The position numbers and the translations under genes are program-made. From Hydrogenophaga sp. (GTDB lineage: Bacteria > Pseudomonadota > Gammaproteobacteria > Burkholderiales > Burkholderiaceae_C), in the NCBI GenBank assembly GCA_020723845.1, contig DYIC01000018.1:1-35053 (forward strand): 35,053 nucleotides of DNA. Direction: 5' to 3'. The notes below the pieces were generated by a model. That model had not been told where the DNA came from. It ran no database searches and saw only the letters and a program-made list of their open reading frames with translations. The stretch's first letter is position 1. Every line of letters begins with the position of its first letter. Below, piece after piece: positions 17,477-27,066 of this stretch.

Positions 17477-17762
17477 CGATCGTCCCCAGCACTCCCCGGT
17501 GCCAGAAGAACCAACCCGCGCCGGCCACCGCCGCGTACAGGCGAGCATCCTGCCAGGTGTGGATGAGCTGGCCGTTTTGCATCACCACCTCGGGCACGAC
17601 GACCGCCGCCAACGCCGCGATGGGCGCGTACTGCAGTCCCCGCTCGGCCCAGTGGGGCAGGCGCCACGGACGATCCGACAGGAAGAAAAACCCGCGCGTC
17701 ACCACCGTGATCGCGCCCAGCGCGACAAACGTCAACAGCCGATAGGGATCGACGTCACCCAT
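17427..17762 (-). CDS. azlD: AzlD family branched-chain amino acid transport subunit
   Basis: Small membrane protein of 111 residues with four hydrophobic segments (about 9-27, 44-62, 74-90, 93-110), the usual size of AzlD, which pairs with AzlC for export of branched-chain amino acids. The ATG at 17762 lies 8 bases inside the 3' end of azlC, so the two are coupled. The last 50 bases overlap the end of the convergent histidine kinase gene, leaving no room for a conventional terminator between them. Substrate assignment rests on the family only. Confidence 0.88.
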   Translation of the reverse strand: MGDVDPYRLLTFVALGAITVVTRGFFFLSDRPWRLPHWAERGLQYAPIAALAAVVVPEVVMQNGQLIHTWQDARLYAAVAGAGWFFWHRGVLGTIVTGMAVYLPLHLGLGW

Positions 17763-18549
17763 GACCGCCCTGCGCAGGAATGGCCGATCCGCGCAGCCAG
17801 CGCGGGCCGTGCGCCTCGGCGACCAGACACACGGCGACCGCTGCCGCGATCGCCACCACGATGTGCAGCTTGAGCGGCAACGCCCACGCCGCCACCGCCG
17901 CCGAACCCGCTACCACCGCCGACAACACGCGCAGCCGGGTGCTCGCCAGTGAACACGCCACCCCCAACAGCGCCAGAATCCCTGCAAACCCCAACCCCCA
18001 TTCCAGCGGGATGGCGTGCGCCAGACCGATGCCGATAACGCTGGCCGTCATCCAAAACGCATAGTTGACCGCGCAGCTGCCCGCCAGGTAGGCTTCCTGA
18101 TCGAGTCGCTCGTCGTCCGTGCGCCCCGGGTGGGGATAGCGGCGGGCAAAGAACACGTAGCTCAAATCCCCCGTGAGGTAGCCGGTCAGCAGCCGCTGCC
18201 CGCGCGGCAGATGGGCCAGATACGGGCGCAGATGAGCAGAAAACACCACGAAGCGCAGGTTGACGCAAAACGCCGCCGCCAGAATCACCCACAACGGCGC
18301 GTCGGCCACGATCAATGGCACGGCGGTGAGCTGCGCACTGCCGGCATAGACGAGCGCGGTCATCCACAGGGCCTCTGGTGCGCTCAGGCCCGACTGCACC
18401 ATGGCCACCCCCGTCATCAACCCCCACGCCCCGATACCCGTGGCGGCGCTGAGCAATTCGCGCGCGCCGGTCGCGAAAGCGGCACGCCGCCACAACGCGG
18501 GATTGAGAAACCCCGCCCGCCAAAACGCGCTCGCGCCCGACGCGCTCAC
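17755..18549 (-). CDS. azlC: AzlC family branched-chain amino acid exporter
   Basis: Integral membrane protein of 264 residues, the large subunit of the AzlCD (YgaZH-type) exporter. Typical segments are [14 protein letters not shown] near 42-55, [12 protein letters not shown] near 64-75 and [18 protein letters not shown] near 93-110. The GTG start at 18549 overlaps the fmt stop (GTGA), and the gene overlaps azlD by 8 bases. It therefore sits at the end of a def-fmt-azlC-azlD string. Amino acid export coupled to formylation and deformylation genes is probably an accident of operon growth, though free methionine from N-terminal processing is a conceivable link (speculative; YgaZH-type pumps can export methionine). 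Confidence 0.92.
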   Translation of the reverse strand: MSASGASAFWRAGFLNPALWRRAAFATGARELLSAATGIGAWGLMTGVAMVQSGLSAPEALWMTALVYAGSAQLTAVPLIVADAPLWVILAAAFCVNLRFVVFSAHLRPYLAHLPRGQRLLTGYLTGDLSYVFFARRYPHPGRTDDERLDQEAYLAGSCAVNYAFWMTASVIGIGLAHAIPLEWGLGFAGILALLGVACSLASTRLRVLSAVVAGSAAVAAWALPLKLHIVVAIAAAVAVCLVAEAHGPRWLRGSAIPAQGGHG

Positions 18550-19583
18550 GCACCCTCCCCCAGCCGCACCCCAGCACGCAGCGGCGCGCCGCGCAAAAAG
18601 TCGCGCACCGGCAAGCGCCGGCCACCGGCGCGTTGCACCTCGGTCAGCACCAGCACCCCGTCGCCGGTCTGCACACGGATGCCGTGGTCATCAGCCGCCA
18701 CCACCGTGCCCGGTGCGGTCGGCGACACGGCGAACGCAATCTCTGCCTGTGCACGCCACACCTTCAGTGGCGTACCGTCGAGCACGGTCACCGCGCCTGG
18801 GGTGGGATCGAATGCCCGCACGCGCCGCGCCAGCACCGCTGCCGGCTGCCGCCAGTCGAGCACTGCCTCGGCCTTGTCGATCTTGTGCGCATAGGTCACG
18901 CCCTGCGCGGGTTGCGGGCGCCGTGGCAATGGCCCCGCCTCGGCGGCCTGCAGCGCCTGCACCACCAGCTGCGCCCCCAAAGCGGCCAGCCGGTCATGCA
19001 GCTGTCCGGCGCTCTCGTGCGCCCCGATGGGCAGCGCCTGCATCGCCACGATGTCGCCGGTATCCAAGCCCTCGTCCATCTGCATCAGCGTGATGCCGGT
19101 TTCGGCGTCACCCGCTTCGATGGCGCGCTGGATCGGCGCCGCGCCGCGCCAGCGCGGCAACAGCGAGGCGTGGATATTCAAGCAGCCCAACCGCGGCAAA
19201 TCCAATACCCAGCGCGGCAGGATCAATCCGTAGGCGGCCACCACCAACACGTCGGGACGCGCGGTCAGCAGCGCGTCGCGCGCCGCGGCGGCGTCTTCGG
19301 CCCAACGGCCATCGAGCCGCAACCCGCGCGGCTGCGCGAGCGGCCAACCGTGCTTTAGCGCCAAGGTCTTGACGGGAGAGGGTTGCAGCTTCAGGCCGCG
19401 CCCGGCGGGACGGTCCGGCTGCGTCAACACCAGCGCCATGGGGTAGCCCGCTTGGGCGATCGCCGCCAGCGCCACCGCGGCAAAGTCGGGGGTGCCGGCA
19501 AAGGCCACGCGCAATGGCCTCGCCCCGGTTCCCCGGTCACCCCCCTGGCCACTGGCGGGATCGGTTACCACGGGCGCGGTCAA
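18546..19583 (-). CDS. fmt: Methionyl-tRNA formyltransferase
   Basis: Transfers a formyl group from 10-formyltetrahydrofolate to initiator Met-tRNA. The N-terminal domain has [10 protein letters not shown] near 26-35 and the catalytic N136, H138 and D174, in [18 protein letters not shown] and [10 protein letters not shown]. The C-terminal OB-like tRNA-binding domain begins near residue 235. From the TTG at 19583, which overlaps the def stop (TTGA), the protein is 345 residues, about 30 longer than E. coli Fmt. An internal TTG at 19514, preceded by GAGG, gives MRVAFAGT and 322 residues, closer to the family. A GTG at 19571 is also possible. The gene identity is sure; the exact start is not. 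Confidence 0.95.
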   Translation of the reverse strand: MTAPVVTDPASGQGGDRGTGARPLRVAFAGTPDFAAVALAAIAQAGYPMALVLTQPDRPAGRGLKLQPSPVKTLALKHGWPLAQPRGLRLDGRWAEDAAAARDALLTARPDVLVVAAYGLILPRWVLDLPRLGCLNIHASLLPRWRGAAPIQRAIEAGDAETGITLMQMDEGLDTGDIVAMQALPIGAHESAGQLHDRLAALGAQLVVQALQAAEAGPLPRRPQPAQGVTYAHKIDKAEAVLDWRQPAAVLARRVRAFDPTPGAVTVLDGTPLKVWRAQAEIAFAVSPTAPGTVVAADDHGIRVQTGDGVLVLTEVQRAGGRRLPVRDFLRGAPLRAGVRLGEGA

Positions 19584-20167
19584 AGCCGCGCCTCCGCCGC
19601 CTCGCGCCGAGCCCGCGCCGGGGACCGGACGGGTCCGTCGGACCGCGCGGCCTCACGAGCGGCCTTGATCAGCTTGGTTTTGATGCGCTCGCGTTTCAGC
19701 GGCGACAAGTATTCGACGAACACCTTGCCCTGCAGGTGATCCATCTCGTGCTGGATGCACACGGCCAGCAGTCCCTCGGCGTCGATGACGCGGCTCACCC
19801 CATGCTCGTCGAGCGCGCGCACCCGCACCGCGACCGAGCGCTCGACCCCGTCATAGATACCCGGCACCGACAGACAGCCCTCCTCGCCGCGGCGCTTCTC
19901 TTCGCTGGCCCACTCGATTTCGGGGTTGATCAGCACCAGCGGCTGGTTGCGCTCCTCGCTGACATCGATGACGACGATGCGCTCGTGGATGTCCACCTGC
20001 GTGGCCGCCAGTCCGATGCCATTGGCCGCATACATGGTGGCAAGCATGCGAGGGATGATGGCGCGCACCCGATCGTCCACGGCCGCCACGGGCCGTGCAA
20101 CCGTGTGCAAGCGCGGGTCGGGGTACCGCAAAATGGGCAGGAGTTCGACGGTGGTATTCATGTTCAT
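19580..20167 (-). CDS. def: Peptide deformylase
   Basis: Metalloenzyme that removes the formyl group from nascent protein N-termini. All three signatures are present: GIGLAATQ at 50-57, EEGCLS at 95-100 with metal ligand C98, and QHEMDH at 139-144 with H140 and H144 as ligands and E141 catalytic. The C-terminal tail after about residue 165 is Arg/Ala-rich and longer than in the E. coli protein (195 against 169 residues). It is the first gene of the def-fmt-azlC-azlD string and divergent from the LysM gene. The ATG at 20167 and a second ATG two codons on are both possible. Confidence 0.97.
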   Translation of the reverse strand: MNMNTTVELLPILRYPDPRLHTVARPVAAVDDRVRAIIPRMLATMYAANGIGLAATQVDIHERIVVIDVSEERNQPLVLINPEIEWASEEKRRGEEGCLSVPGIYDGVERSVAVRVRALDEHGVSRVIDAEGLLAVCIQHEMDHLQGKVFVEYLSPLKRERIKTKLIKAAREAARSDGPVRSPARARREAAEARL

Positions 20168-20230
20168 GGGCGAATGTCGGTATTTTCGCCACTTTTGCCG
20201 CGAAAGACCAGTCGGTCGGCAGCGATGCCA

Positions 20231-20259
20231 TTGCCAGAAGTGGGGGCAGCCCGCACAAT
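20231..20259 (+). promoter_or_regulatory. Sigma70-type promoter for the LysM gene
   Basis: TTGCCA (20231-20236) and CACAAT (20254-20259) are 17 bases apart, five of six and four of six matches to consensus. The predicted transcript starts near 20266, just at the AGGGAGG ribosome binding site. This is the best two-box promoter inside the window apart from the left-edge one. Confidence 0.55.
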
Positions 20260-20281
20260 CGCAAGGGAGGAAATGCGATCC

Positions 20282-21529
20282 ATGAAACCCCAGCGCCCCC
20301 TAATTTGGTTCCGCGCGCCCGCGACCCATGCCCGTCTGCACCGCAAGGCCCAGTGGCGACCCATGCTCGCCGCGGTCGCGATCGGCCTGGCTGGTAGCGC
20401 GGCCGTGGCCGCGCCCCCCTACCCCATCACCCCCCAGCAGCGCAGCACCGCGCAGCAGGTCGCCCAAGCGGGGGTGCCGTTGGCCGAACTGGCGCCCAAC
20501 GCGCCCGAGCGCTACACCGTCAAGCGCGGTGACACGCTGTGGGACATCTCCGCACTCTATCTCAAACGCCCGTGGCGCTGGCCCGAGCTGTGGGGCATGA
20601 ACCTGCAGCAGATCCGCAACCCGCACCTGATCTACCCGGGCCAAGTGCTGGTGCTCACGCGCGTGGGCGATCGCGCCGTGCTGCAGCTCGCCTCGGACGA
20701 GCCCCCCACGCTCAAACTCTCCCCGCGCGTTCGGGCGGAGCGCATCGACGACGGCAGCATTCCGGCGCTGCCGCCGGGCGCCATCGAACCGTTCCTCACC
20801 GACGTCGAAGTGGTGGACGAACAAGCGCACCAGCGCGCCCCGCGCATCGTCGCCGGCCCGGAAGCGCGCGTGCTGCTCGGCCCCGGAGACCGCGCCTATG
20901 CGCGCGGCCAGGTCGGGCCCAGCGCGGCGCTGTCGGGCGACGCCCTGGAGGCGTCACGCGAACGCCCACGGTTGCTCGCGATCTACCGCAATGCCACTGC
21001 GCTCAAAGACCCGGAGACCGGCGAGGTACTGGGCTACGAGGCGATGGCCGTGGGTCGTGCCCAATTGGTGCGCAGCGAGCGCAACGGCGAAGGCCCGGAC
21101 GGCCAGCCCGCGCTCGTGCCCGCCACCGTCGACATCCTGACCGCGCGCGAGGAAGTGCGCATCGGTGACCGGCTGCTGCCCCCGACGGCTCGGGAAAGCC
21201 GCGCCTACGTGCCCCATGCCCCTGGGCAACCGGTGCAGGGCCAGATCGTCAAAGTGCACGGCGATGCAGTACGGTTCGCAGGCCAGAATCAGGTCGTCGT
21301 GCTCAACCGCGGCCGGGAACATGGGCTGGAAGTGGGGCACGTGTTGGCGCTGCTGAAGGCGCGCACGCAGGTCACGGACAAAACCGACGACGCCCGCCCG
21401 AGCCTGCTGTTGCCGGGTGAGCGCAACGGCTTGATGATGGTGTTTCGCACCTTCGACCGCGTGGCCTACGCACTCGTGCTGCAGATCACCGACGGCGTCC
21501 AGATTGGCGATCGGTTCGTCAACCCCTGA
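20282..21529 (+). CDS. LysM-domain secreted peptidoglycan-binding protein
   Basis: A 415-residue exported protein. The first 30 residues are strongly basic, followed by a hydrophobic stretch (about 29-43) and an AVA cleavage site, an unusually long signal-peptide n-region. One LysM domain at about 77-126 ([13 protein letters not shown] ... [13 protein letters not shown]) should bind peptidoglycan glycan chains. The remaining about 290 residues belong to no domain I recognise; they are probably beta-rich and conserved next to dprA in betaproteobacteria, as far as I recall. The ATG at 20282 lies 11 bases after AGGGAGG; an in-frame ATG at 20273 is too close to that site. The gene is 18 bases before dprA and probably in its operon, which raises a possible envelope role in DNA uptake (inference). 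Confidence 0.88.
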   Translation: MKPQRPLIWFRAPATHARLHRKAQWRPMLAAVAIGLAGSAAVAAPPYPITPQQRSTAQQVAQAGVPLAELAPNAPERYTVKRGDTLWDISALYLKRPWRWPELWGMNLQQIRNPHLIYPGQVLVLTRVGDRAVLQLASDEPPTLKLSPRVRAERIDDGSIPALPPGAIEPFLTDVEVVDEQAHQRAPRIVAGPEARVLLGPGDRAYARGQVGPSAALSGDALEASRERPRLLAIYRNATALKDPETGEVLGYEAMAVGRAQLVRSERNGEGPDGQPALVPATVDILTAREEVRIGDRLLPPTARESRAYVPHAPGQPVQGQIVKVHGDAVRFAGQNQVVVLNRGREHGLEVGHVLALLKARTQVTDKTDDARPSLLLPGERNGLMMVFRTFDRVAYALVLQITDGVQIGDRFVNP

Positions 21530-21547
21530 TCGACGGCGGAACACGGC

Positions 21548-22669
21548 ATGGCACCCGACGATTGGGAGGACTGGCTGCGCCTGATGGCCACCGACGGCGT
21601 CGGCCCAACGACGGCGCGGCGCTTGTTGGCCGCGTTCGGCCCGCCGGCAGCAATCTTCGCCCAACGCGCCAACACGTTGGCGGAGGTCGTGGGCGCGGTG
21701 ACGGCAGCCCGTTTACTGGGCATGCCGGACGGCTGGCAGGAGCTGCGCACGCGCACCCGCGAGTGGCTGCTGGCCAACCCCAACCACCACCTGCTCGCGC
21801 TCGGCGACGAGGCCTATCCCCCCGCGCTGCTGACCACGCCAGATCCCCCGCCCCTGCTGCATGTGGTGGGGGACCCCGTAGCGTTGGCCGCGCCACGCGC
21901 GCTCGCCATCGTCGGCAGCCGCAACCCGACGCCGCAGGGCGCGGACAATGCGCGCGCTTTCGCGCGTGCGCTGGCAGGCGAGGGGGTTTGCATCGTCTCG
22001 GGCTTGGCCGCTGGCATCGACGCCGCGGCGCACGAGGGGGCGCTGGATGCGGGCGGCCAGACGGTGGCGGTCGTCGGCACCGGGGTCGATCGCGTCTATC
22101 CCGCCCGTCACCGGGCGCTGGCGCATCGCATCGCGCACGCCGGCAGCGTGGTCAGCGAATACCTGCTTGGCACGCCCCCGCTGCCCGCGCACTTTCCGCG
22201 CCGCAACCGTATCATCGCTGGCCTGTCGCAGGGCTCGCTGGTGGTCGAGGCGGCGCTGGGGTCGGGCTCGCTCATCACCGCTGAACTCGCCACGCAGATG
22301 GGGCGCGAGGTGTTTGCCATTCCCGGCTCCATCCACTCGCCGCAGTCGCGCGGCTGCCACGCACTCATCCGCCAAGGTGCCAAGCTGGTCGAGACCGCCG
22401 CGCACATCCACGAGGAGCTCGCCGGCGTGTGGGCGCACGCCTCAACGCCCGCCGCCACGCCCCCCACGGCGGCGCCGACGGCGGCTGCGAACACTGGAGA
22501 CGATCCTGTGCTCGTCGCGCTGGGATACGACCCCACCCCGTTCGACGTGTTGCAGGCGCGCTGCGGGTGGGACACCGCGCGTCTGCAGGCACACCTCCTC
22601 ACGCTGGAGCTCGACGGCCGGGTGCAGCGCCTGCCCGGCGGGCGCCTACAGCGGCTGGCGAGTGCCTGA
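21548..22669 (+). CDS. dprA: DNA processing protein DprA (Smf)
   Basis: Protects incoming single-stranded DNA and loads RecA during natural transformation. An N-terminal helical (SAM-like) part precedes the Rossmann-like core with GSRNPTPQG near 122-130, SGLAAGIDAAAHEGAL near 152-167, GTGVDRVYP near 177-185, and FPRRNRIIAGLS with SGSLITAE near 217-244. The C-terminal winged-helix domain (about 315-373) follows an Ala/Pro/Thr-rich linker near 297-313. The length of 373 residues is usual. It follows the LysM gene by 18 bases. The 31-base gap to the convergent secF end holds a GC-rich inverted repeat (GCCGC/GCGGC) but no following T-run on the plus strand. Presence of dprA alone does not prove competence. 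Confidence 0.96.
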   Translation: MAPDDWEDWLRLMATDGVGPTTARRLLAAFGPPAAIFAQRANTLAEVVGAVTAARLLGMPDGWQELRTRTREWLLANPNHHLLALGDEAYPPALLTTPDPPPLLHVVGDPVALAAPRALAIVGSRNPTPQGADNARAFARALAGEGVCIVSGLAAGIDAAAHEGALDAGGQTVAVVGTGVDRVYPARHRALAHRIAHAGSVVSEYLLGTPPLPAHFPRRNRIIAGLSQGSLVVEAALGSGSLITAELATQMGREVFAIPGSIHSPQSRGCHALIRQGAKLVETAAHIHEELAGVWAHASTPAATPPTAAPTAAANTGDDPVLVALGYDPTPFDVLQARCGWDTARLQAHLLTLELDGRVQRLPGGRLQRLASA

Positions 22670-22700
22670 GGCCGCGGGGCGGCGCGCCACGGAAAAAACG

Positions 22701-23651
22701 TCAAACGACGGCGCCCGCGTTCGGGTCGTCGCCTTCGCCCGGCTTCTTGGTCGCCTTGACCAAATCCTCACGTCGGATGCCCAGCCACATCGCCACCCCG
22801 GAGGCGACGAACACCGACGAGTAGATGCCGAACAAAATGCCGATGGTCAGCGCGAGCGCAAAGTAATACAACGTCGGCCCGCCGAAGATCAGCATCGACA
22901 GCACCATTGCTTCGGTCGAGCCGTGGGTAATGATGGTGCGGCTCATGGTCGACGTGATGGCGACGTCGATCACCTCGCGCGTGCTCATCTTGCGCTGGCG
23001 GCGGAAGGTCTCGCGGATGCGGTCGAAGATCACGACCGACTCGTTGACCGAATAGCCCAGCACCGCCAGCACCGCTGCCAGCACCGCGAGCGAGAACTCC
23101 CACTGGAAGAAGGCGAAGAAGCCGAGGATGATGACGACATCGTGCAGGTTGGCGATGATCGCCGCGACCGCGTACTTCCACTCGAAGCGCACGGCCAAGT
23201 AGATCATGATGCCGCCAATGACGAAGGCCAGCGCGAGTAGGCCGTTTTCCACCAGCTCGCGGCCGACCTGCGGCCCGACGAACTCGGTGCGGCGCAGCGT
23301 CACCGTCGGATCCTGGGCGCGCAGCGCCGCGAGCAACTCCTCGGTCTGCTGGCTGGAGGACGCCCCCTCGCGCAGCGGCAGGCGCAGCATCACGTCGCGC
23401 GCGCTGCCAAAGTGCTGTACCGCCACGTCGCTGTAGCCCAAGCCGGCCACCGCACTGCGCACCTGCGCCAGATCGACCGGCTGCGTGTAGGCCACTTCCA
23501 CCACGGTGCCGCCGGTGAACTCGATCGACAGGTGCAGGCCGCGCGTGACCAGAAAAAATACCGCCGCCAAAAACGTGACGAACGAGATCAGGTTCAGCAC
23601 CAACATGTGGCGCGTGAACGGAATGGTGCGGCGCAGGCGAAACAGTTCCAT
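22701..23651 (-). CDS. secF: Protein translocase subunit SecF
   Basis: Inner-membrane partner of SecD that uses the proton gradient to finish Sec-dependent export. Six membrane segments are visible: one near residues 16-36, then a periplasmic domain (about 40-130) with the SIEFTGGTVVEV motif, then five more. GYSVNESVVIFDRIRE near 198-213 is the conserved SecF segment. The length of 316 residues matches E. coli (323). It starts 18 bases after the secD stop and is the last gene of the yajC-secD-secF operon. Confidence 0.97.
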   Translation of the reverse strand: MELFRLRRTIPFTRHMLVLNLISFVTFLAAVFFLVTRGLHLSIEFTGGTVVEVAYTQPVDLAQVRSAVAGLGYSDVAVQHFGSARDVMLRLPLREGASSSQQTEELLAALRAQDPTVTLRRTEFVGPQVGRELVENGLLALAFVIGGIMIYLAVRFEWKYAVAAIIANLHDVVIILGFFAFFQWEFSLAVLAAVLAVLGYSVNESVVIFDRIRETFRRQRKMSTREVIDVAITSTMSRTIITHGSTEAMVLSMLIFGGPTLYYFALALTIGILFGIYSSVFVASGVAMWLGIRREDLVKATKKPGEGDDPNAGAVV

Positions 23652-23669
23652 CGTCGCTCTCCCGGCGGA

Positions 23670-25547
23670 TCAGCCCGCCTTGCCCGTCGACGCGGGCTCG
23701 ACGGTGATGCCAATCGAGACGGCGCGCAGCTTCTTGCGCCGCCCATACCACAGGTTGACCAAGGCGCGCGAGAAAAAGACCGCCGAGAACATGCTGGTCA
23801 GGATGCCGATGCAGTGCACCACCGCGAAGCCGCGCACCGGACCCGAGCCGAAGGTCAGCAGCGCCAGGCCCGCCAGCAGCGACGTGATGTTCGAGTCGAG
23901 GATCGTGTCCCAGGCGTGCTCGTAGCCTTTGTGGATGGCCGTCTGCGGTGCGGAGCCGTTGCGCAGCTCCTCGCGCACCCGCTCGTTGATCAGCACGTTG
24001 GCATCGATCGCCATGCCCAGCGTCAGCGCGATGGCGGCGATGCCGGGCAGCGTCAGCGTCGCCTGCAGCATGGACAGCACCGCCACCAGCAGCATCAGGT
24101 TGACCGCCAGCGCCACGCTGGAAAACACCCCGAACAGCCGGTAGTAGATGCACATGAAGGCGACCACCACCGCAAAGCCCCAGACCACGCTGTTGAAGCC
24201 CATGCGGATGTTGTCGGCGCCCAGGCTCGGGCCGATGGTGCGCTCCTCGATGATCTCCATCGGCGCGGCCAGCGAACCGGCGCGCAGCAGCAGCGCAGTG
24301 TCGTTGGCCTCCTGCGTCGTCATCCGGCCGGAGATCTGCACGCGCCCGCCGCCGATCTCGGTGCGGATGACCGGCGCCGTAACCACCTCGCCCTTGCCTT
24401 TTTCGAACAGCAGGATCGCCATGCGCTTGCCGACATTCTCACGCGTGACGTCGCGAAACACGCGCGCGCCCTTGGCGTCGAGCGTGAGGTTGACCACCGG
24501 CTCTTGCGTCTGGCTGTCGAAGCCCGCTTGCGCGTCGGTCAGGTTCTCGCCGGTCAGGATCACCTCGCGCTTGACGATGACGGGGCGGCCGTTGCGATCC
24601 AAATACCGCTCGGAGCCGAACGGCACGGGCGCCGTAGCATCTCGCTCGGCGGCCAGCCCCTCGGGGCTTTCGTCCACCATGCGGATCTCGAGCGTAGCGG
24701 TACGGCCCAGGATGTCCTTGGCCTTGGCGGTGTCCTGCACCCCGGGCAGTTGTACCACGATGCGGTCCAGCCCCTGCTGCTGGATCACGGGCTCGGCCAC
24801 CCCGAGCTCGTTGATGCGATTGCGCAGCGTCAAGATGTTTTGCTTGAGCGCCTGCTCTTGTATACGCCGCGCCGCCTCCGGGCGCAGGGTCAGCGCGATT
24901 ACCGTCTCTGCCCCCTCCTCGCGCACCGAGGGCTGCAAGTCGGGAAAATCGCGCGCGATCAGATCCTCGGCGCCCCGCACCGCGCCCGCCTCGCGCAAAC
25001 GCACCGTCACCGCGTTTCCTTCGCGCCGCACCCCGCCGTGGCGAATACCCTTGTCACGCAGCGCTGTGCGCAGATCCGCCACCAGCCCTTCCAGTCGCTT
25101 GTCCAGGGCTGCGGCCATGTCCACTTGCAGCAGGAAGTGAACCCCACCGCGCAGGTCCAGCCCCAGATACATGGGCTGCGCCCCCAGCCGCTGCAGCCAC
25201 TCGGGCGTGCGCGGCAGCAGGTTGAGCGCGACCACGTGCGCGGGGTTGGCCGCATCCGGGTTGAGCGCGCGCTCGATGGCGTCGCGGGCGCGGATTTGCT
25301 CATCGGTGCTGGCAAAGCGCGCGCGCACGGTCTGGCCGTCGTACTGGATGGCTTGCGCCCCCAGCCCGGCGGCAGCCAGCGCCTGCTCGATGCGCTGCAC
25401 CGTCCCCTCGTCGAGCCGATGCCCGGCGCGCGCCGACGATACCTGCACCGCTGGCGCCTCGCCAAAAAAATTGGGCAGGGTATACAGCGCGGCAATGACG
25501 AGCACGACCACCAGGGTCGCGTACTTCCACCAGGCGTAACGGTTCAT
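23670..25547 (-). CDS. secD: Protein translocase subunit SecD
   Basis: Large Sec accessory subunit of 625 residues (E. coli 615). One N-terminal membrane segment (about 7-25) is followed by a big periplasmic part with the GLDLRGGVHFLLQVD motif near 126-140, then five membrane segments in the C-terminal third, where LTLGMAIDANVLINERVREEL is the conserved D5 region. I chose the ATG at 25547 because MNRYAWWKY is the family N-terminus; a GTG three codons upstream is possible. It is 70 bases downstream of yajC. Confidence 0.97.
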   Translation of the reverse strand: MNRYAWWKYATLVVVLVIAALYTLPNFFGEAPAVQVSSARAGHRLDEGTVQRIEQALAAAGLGAQAIQYDGQTVRARFASTDEQIRARDAIERALNPDAANPAHVVALNLLPRTPEWLQRLGAQPMYLGLDLRGGVHFLLQVDMAAALDKRLEGLVADLRTALRDKGIRHGGVRREGNAVTVRLREAGAVRGAEDLIARDFPDLQPSVREEGAETVIALTLRPEAARRIQEQALKQNILTLRNRINELGVAEPVIQQQGLDRIVVQLPGVQDTAKAKDILGRTATLEIRMVDESPEGLAAERDATAPVPFGSERYLDRNGRPVIVKREVILTGENLTDAQAGFDSQTQEPVVNLTLDAKGARVFRDVTRENVGKRMAILLFEKGKGEVVTAPVIRTEIGGGRVQISGRMTTQEANDTALLLRAGSLAAPMEIIEERTIGPSLGADNIRMGFNSVVWGFAVVVAFMCIYYRLFGVFSSVALAVNLMLLVAVLSMLQATLTLPGIAAIALTLGMAIDANVLINERVREELRNGSAPQTAIHKGYEHAWDTILDSNITSLLAGLALLTFGSGPVRGFAVVHCIGILTSMFSAVFFSRALVNLWYGRRKKLRAVSIGITVEPASTGKAG

Positions 25548-25617
25548 ACAGGCCACCCTTGCGGCGCACGGCGCGCTGCGGTTGGGCAGGACGTCGCCCC
25601 GCGCGGCGCCGCCCCGA

Positions 25618-25938
25618 TCACTTCAATGTGCCTTTGGGCAAGACTTGCACCACGGCGGTGCGCTGCAGCTGCACCTCGACGCCGTCGGCCAGCTCCAGCC
25701 CGATGGTGCTGTCAGCGACCTTGGTCACCTTGCCCAGCAGGCCACCGGCGGTCACGACCTCGTCGCCCTTGGCCAGTGCGTCGATCATGGCCTTGTGCTC
25801 TTTTTGGCGCTTCATCTGCGGCCGAATCATGACGAAGTACAGCACCACGAACATGAGCAGCAGTGGCAGCAGGCTCATGAGCGTGGAGGGCGCGTCGCCG
25901 CCAGCGGCGGCTTGGGCATAAGCGGGAGAGATGAACAC
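25618..25938 (-). CDS. yajC: Preprotein translocase subunit YajC
   Basis: Small Sec accessory protein of 106 residues with one membrane segment near residues 20-38, followed by the conserved IRPQMKRQKEH and a small beta-rich domain. The GTG at 25938 gives the usual betaproteobacterial beginning (FISPAYAQ) and has GAGG upstream with an 8-base gap. The reading frame is open 18 codons further upstream to an ATG at 25992, but that part has no family resemblance. The tgt and queA genes that often precede yajC are absent; an EamA-type transporter lies there instead. Confidence 0.95.
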   Translation of the reverse strand: MFISPAYAQAAAGGDAPSTLMSLLPLLLMFVVLYFVMIRPQMKRQKEHKAMIDALAKGDEVVTAGGLLGKVTKVADSTIGLELADGVEVQLQRTAVVQVLPKGTLK

Positions 25939-26024
25939 GTCGATATCCTCATGCGTGCAAAAGGGTGAAAAACGGGCCTGCGATGACGGCACAACGCGTC
26001 ACGCCGCCCCGAAGGCAAGCGGGC

Positions 26025-26030
26025 ATTGTA
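26025..26030 (-). promoter_or_regulatory. -10-like box before yajC
   Basis: On the minus strand TACAAT sits in the context GCTACAATGC, 86 bases before the yajC start and just beyond the end of the upstream transporter gene. There is no convincing -35 box. It is the likeliest promoter of the yajC-secD-secF operon. Confidence 0.4.
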
Positions 26031-26043
26031 GCGGGCGCGCCGC

Positions 26044-27060
26044 TCAGTCGGGGTGGGCGTGGGCGACGACCGGCTGCGGCCGGACATTCACGCCCCACAG
26101 CACCCCCGCCACCAGCGCGCCAATCCCCAACAGCGACAGCGGCGCTGGCCATTGACCACGCCACAGGTAAGCGTACAGAAGCGCCGCCAGCGTCTCGAAA
26201 ACGATCAGCTGCCCTGCCAACGCCGTGGGCAGGCGCTGGCTGGCCGCGTTCCAACACAGCGTGCCCAACCACGAAGCCAACAGCCCGACCGAGACCATCA
26301 ACCCCAGAAACACCTCGGGCCGCGGCCCGAACGGCATGGGGAACGGTTCGCCACGCACCGCGTCCAGCGCCCACACCAGCGCGTAACCCAGCGCGGCCAG
26401 CGGCAAGGTCGCCAACCCCTGCGCAGTGGACCAGGCGCGCGCGCTGCGCCCGGGGTGGGCGCGCAGCCAGTCGGCATTGTGCAGCGGATACCAGGTCCAG
26501 CACGCCACCGCGCCCACCGCCAGCAGTGCACCCAGCCCATACACGGCGACGTCGCGCGCCGGATCCGCCACGACGGCTTGCAGCTCGGTGTGGTTGACGA
26601 GCGCAATGCCAACGGCGATCAGCGCCAACGCTGGCCACAAACGCCGCCAGGGCAGGCGGCCGTCGCGTGCCGCGTCGCGCCGGTTGGCCACGATGGTAAT
26701 CACCACGGGCAGCGTGCCGATGATGACGGTCGACAGCGGCCCACCGGTGCGCTGGATCGAACCGGCCAGCAGCAGGTAATACAGCAGATTGCCGACGAAC
26801 GCGAGCTGCAGCGCCTGCCACCAGTCGGCGCGCGAGAGTGCGCGCAGCTCGGCACGGTCGAACCAGGCCAGCGGCACGCACAGCAGCCCGAATGCCAGAT
26901 AGCGCCCCACGGACAGCAGCGCCGCCGGGTACTCGGGCAGCATCAGCGGCGCGACGAACACCAACCCCCACAGCGCCCCGGCGGCCAGCGCCCACAACAC
27001 CCCGCTGCCCAAGCCTCCCGTCATTGGGGGCACCACCGCCCCATCGCCACTTGCGGCCAT
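26044..27060 (-). CDS. EamA (DMT) family transporter
   Basis: Integral membrane protein of 338 residues with about ten hydrophobic segments in two repeats, as in the drug/metabolite transporter superfamily. The first repeat starts with ALAAGALWGLVFVAP; the second ends with LSLLGIGALVAGVLWGVN. The ATG at 27060 has AGAGG 6 bases upstream; an ATG at 27066 touches that site and is less likely. The frame is open further upstream to 27255, but that portion is Arg/Cys-rich, without membrane character, and overlaps the end of the upstream gene. Substrate unknown; EamA members often export amino acids or other metabolites. Confidence 0.9.
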   Translation of the reverse strand: MAASGDGAVVPPMTGGLGSGVLWALAAGALWGLVFVAPLMLPEYPAALLSVGRYLAFGLLCVPLAWFDRAELRALSRADWWQALQLAFVGNLLYYLLLAGSIQRTGGPLSTVIIGTLPVVITIVANRRDAARDGRLPWRRLWPALALIAVGIALVNHTELQAVVADPARDVAVYGLGALLAVGAVACWTWYPLHNADWLRAHPGRSARAWSTAQGLATLPLAALGYALVWALDAVRGEPFPMPFGPRPEVFLGLMVSVGLLASWLGTLCWNAASQRLPTALAGQLIVFETLAALLYAYLWRGQWPAPLSLLGIGALVAGVLWGVNVRPQPVVAHAHPD

Positions 27061-27066
27061 CGCCAT

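Noticed and set aside
22670-22700. Terminator between dprA and secF
   Set aside because: A GCCGC/GCGGC repeat is present, but the run of A lies after it on the plus strand and the T-run precedes the stem on the minus strand, so neither direction fits.
23412-25832. 806-codon open frame on the plus strand
   Set aside because: It lies antisense to secD/secF, has Arg/Gln/His-rich low-complexity composition and no recognisable domain; it is a GC-rich shadow frame.
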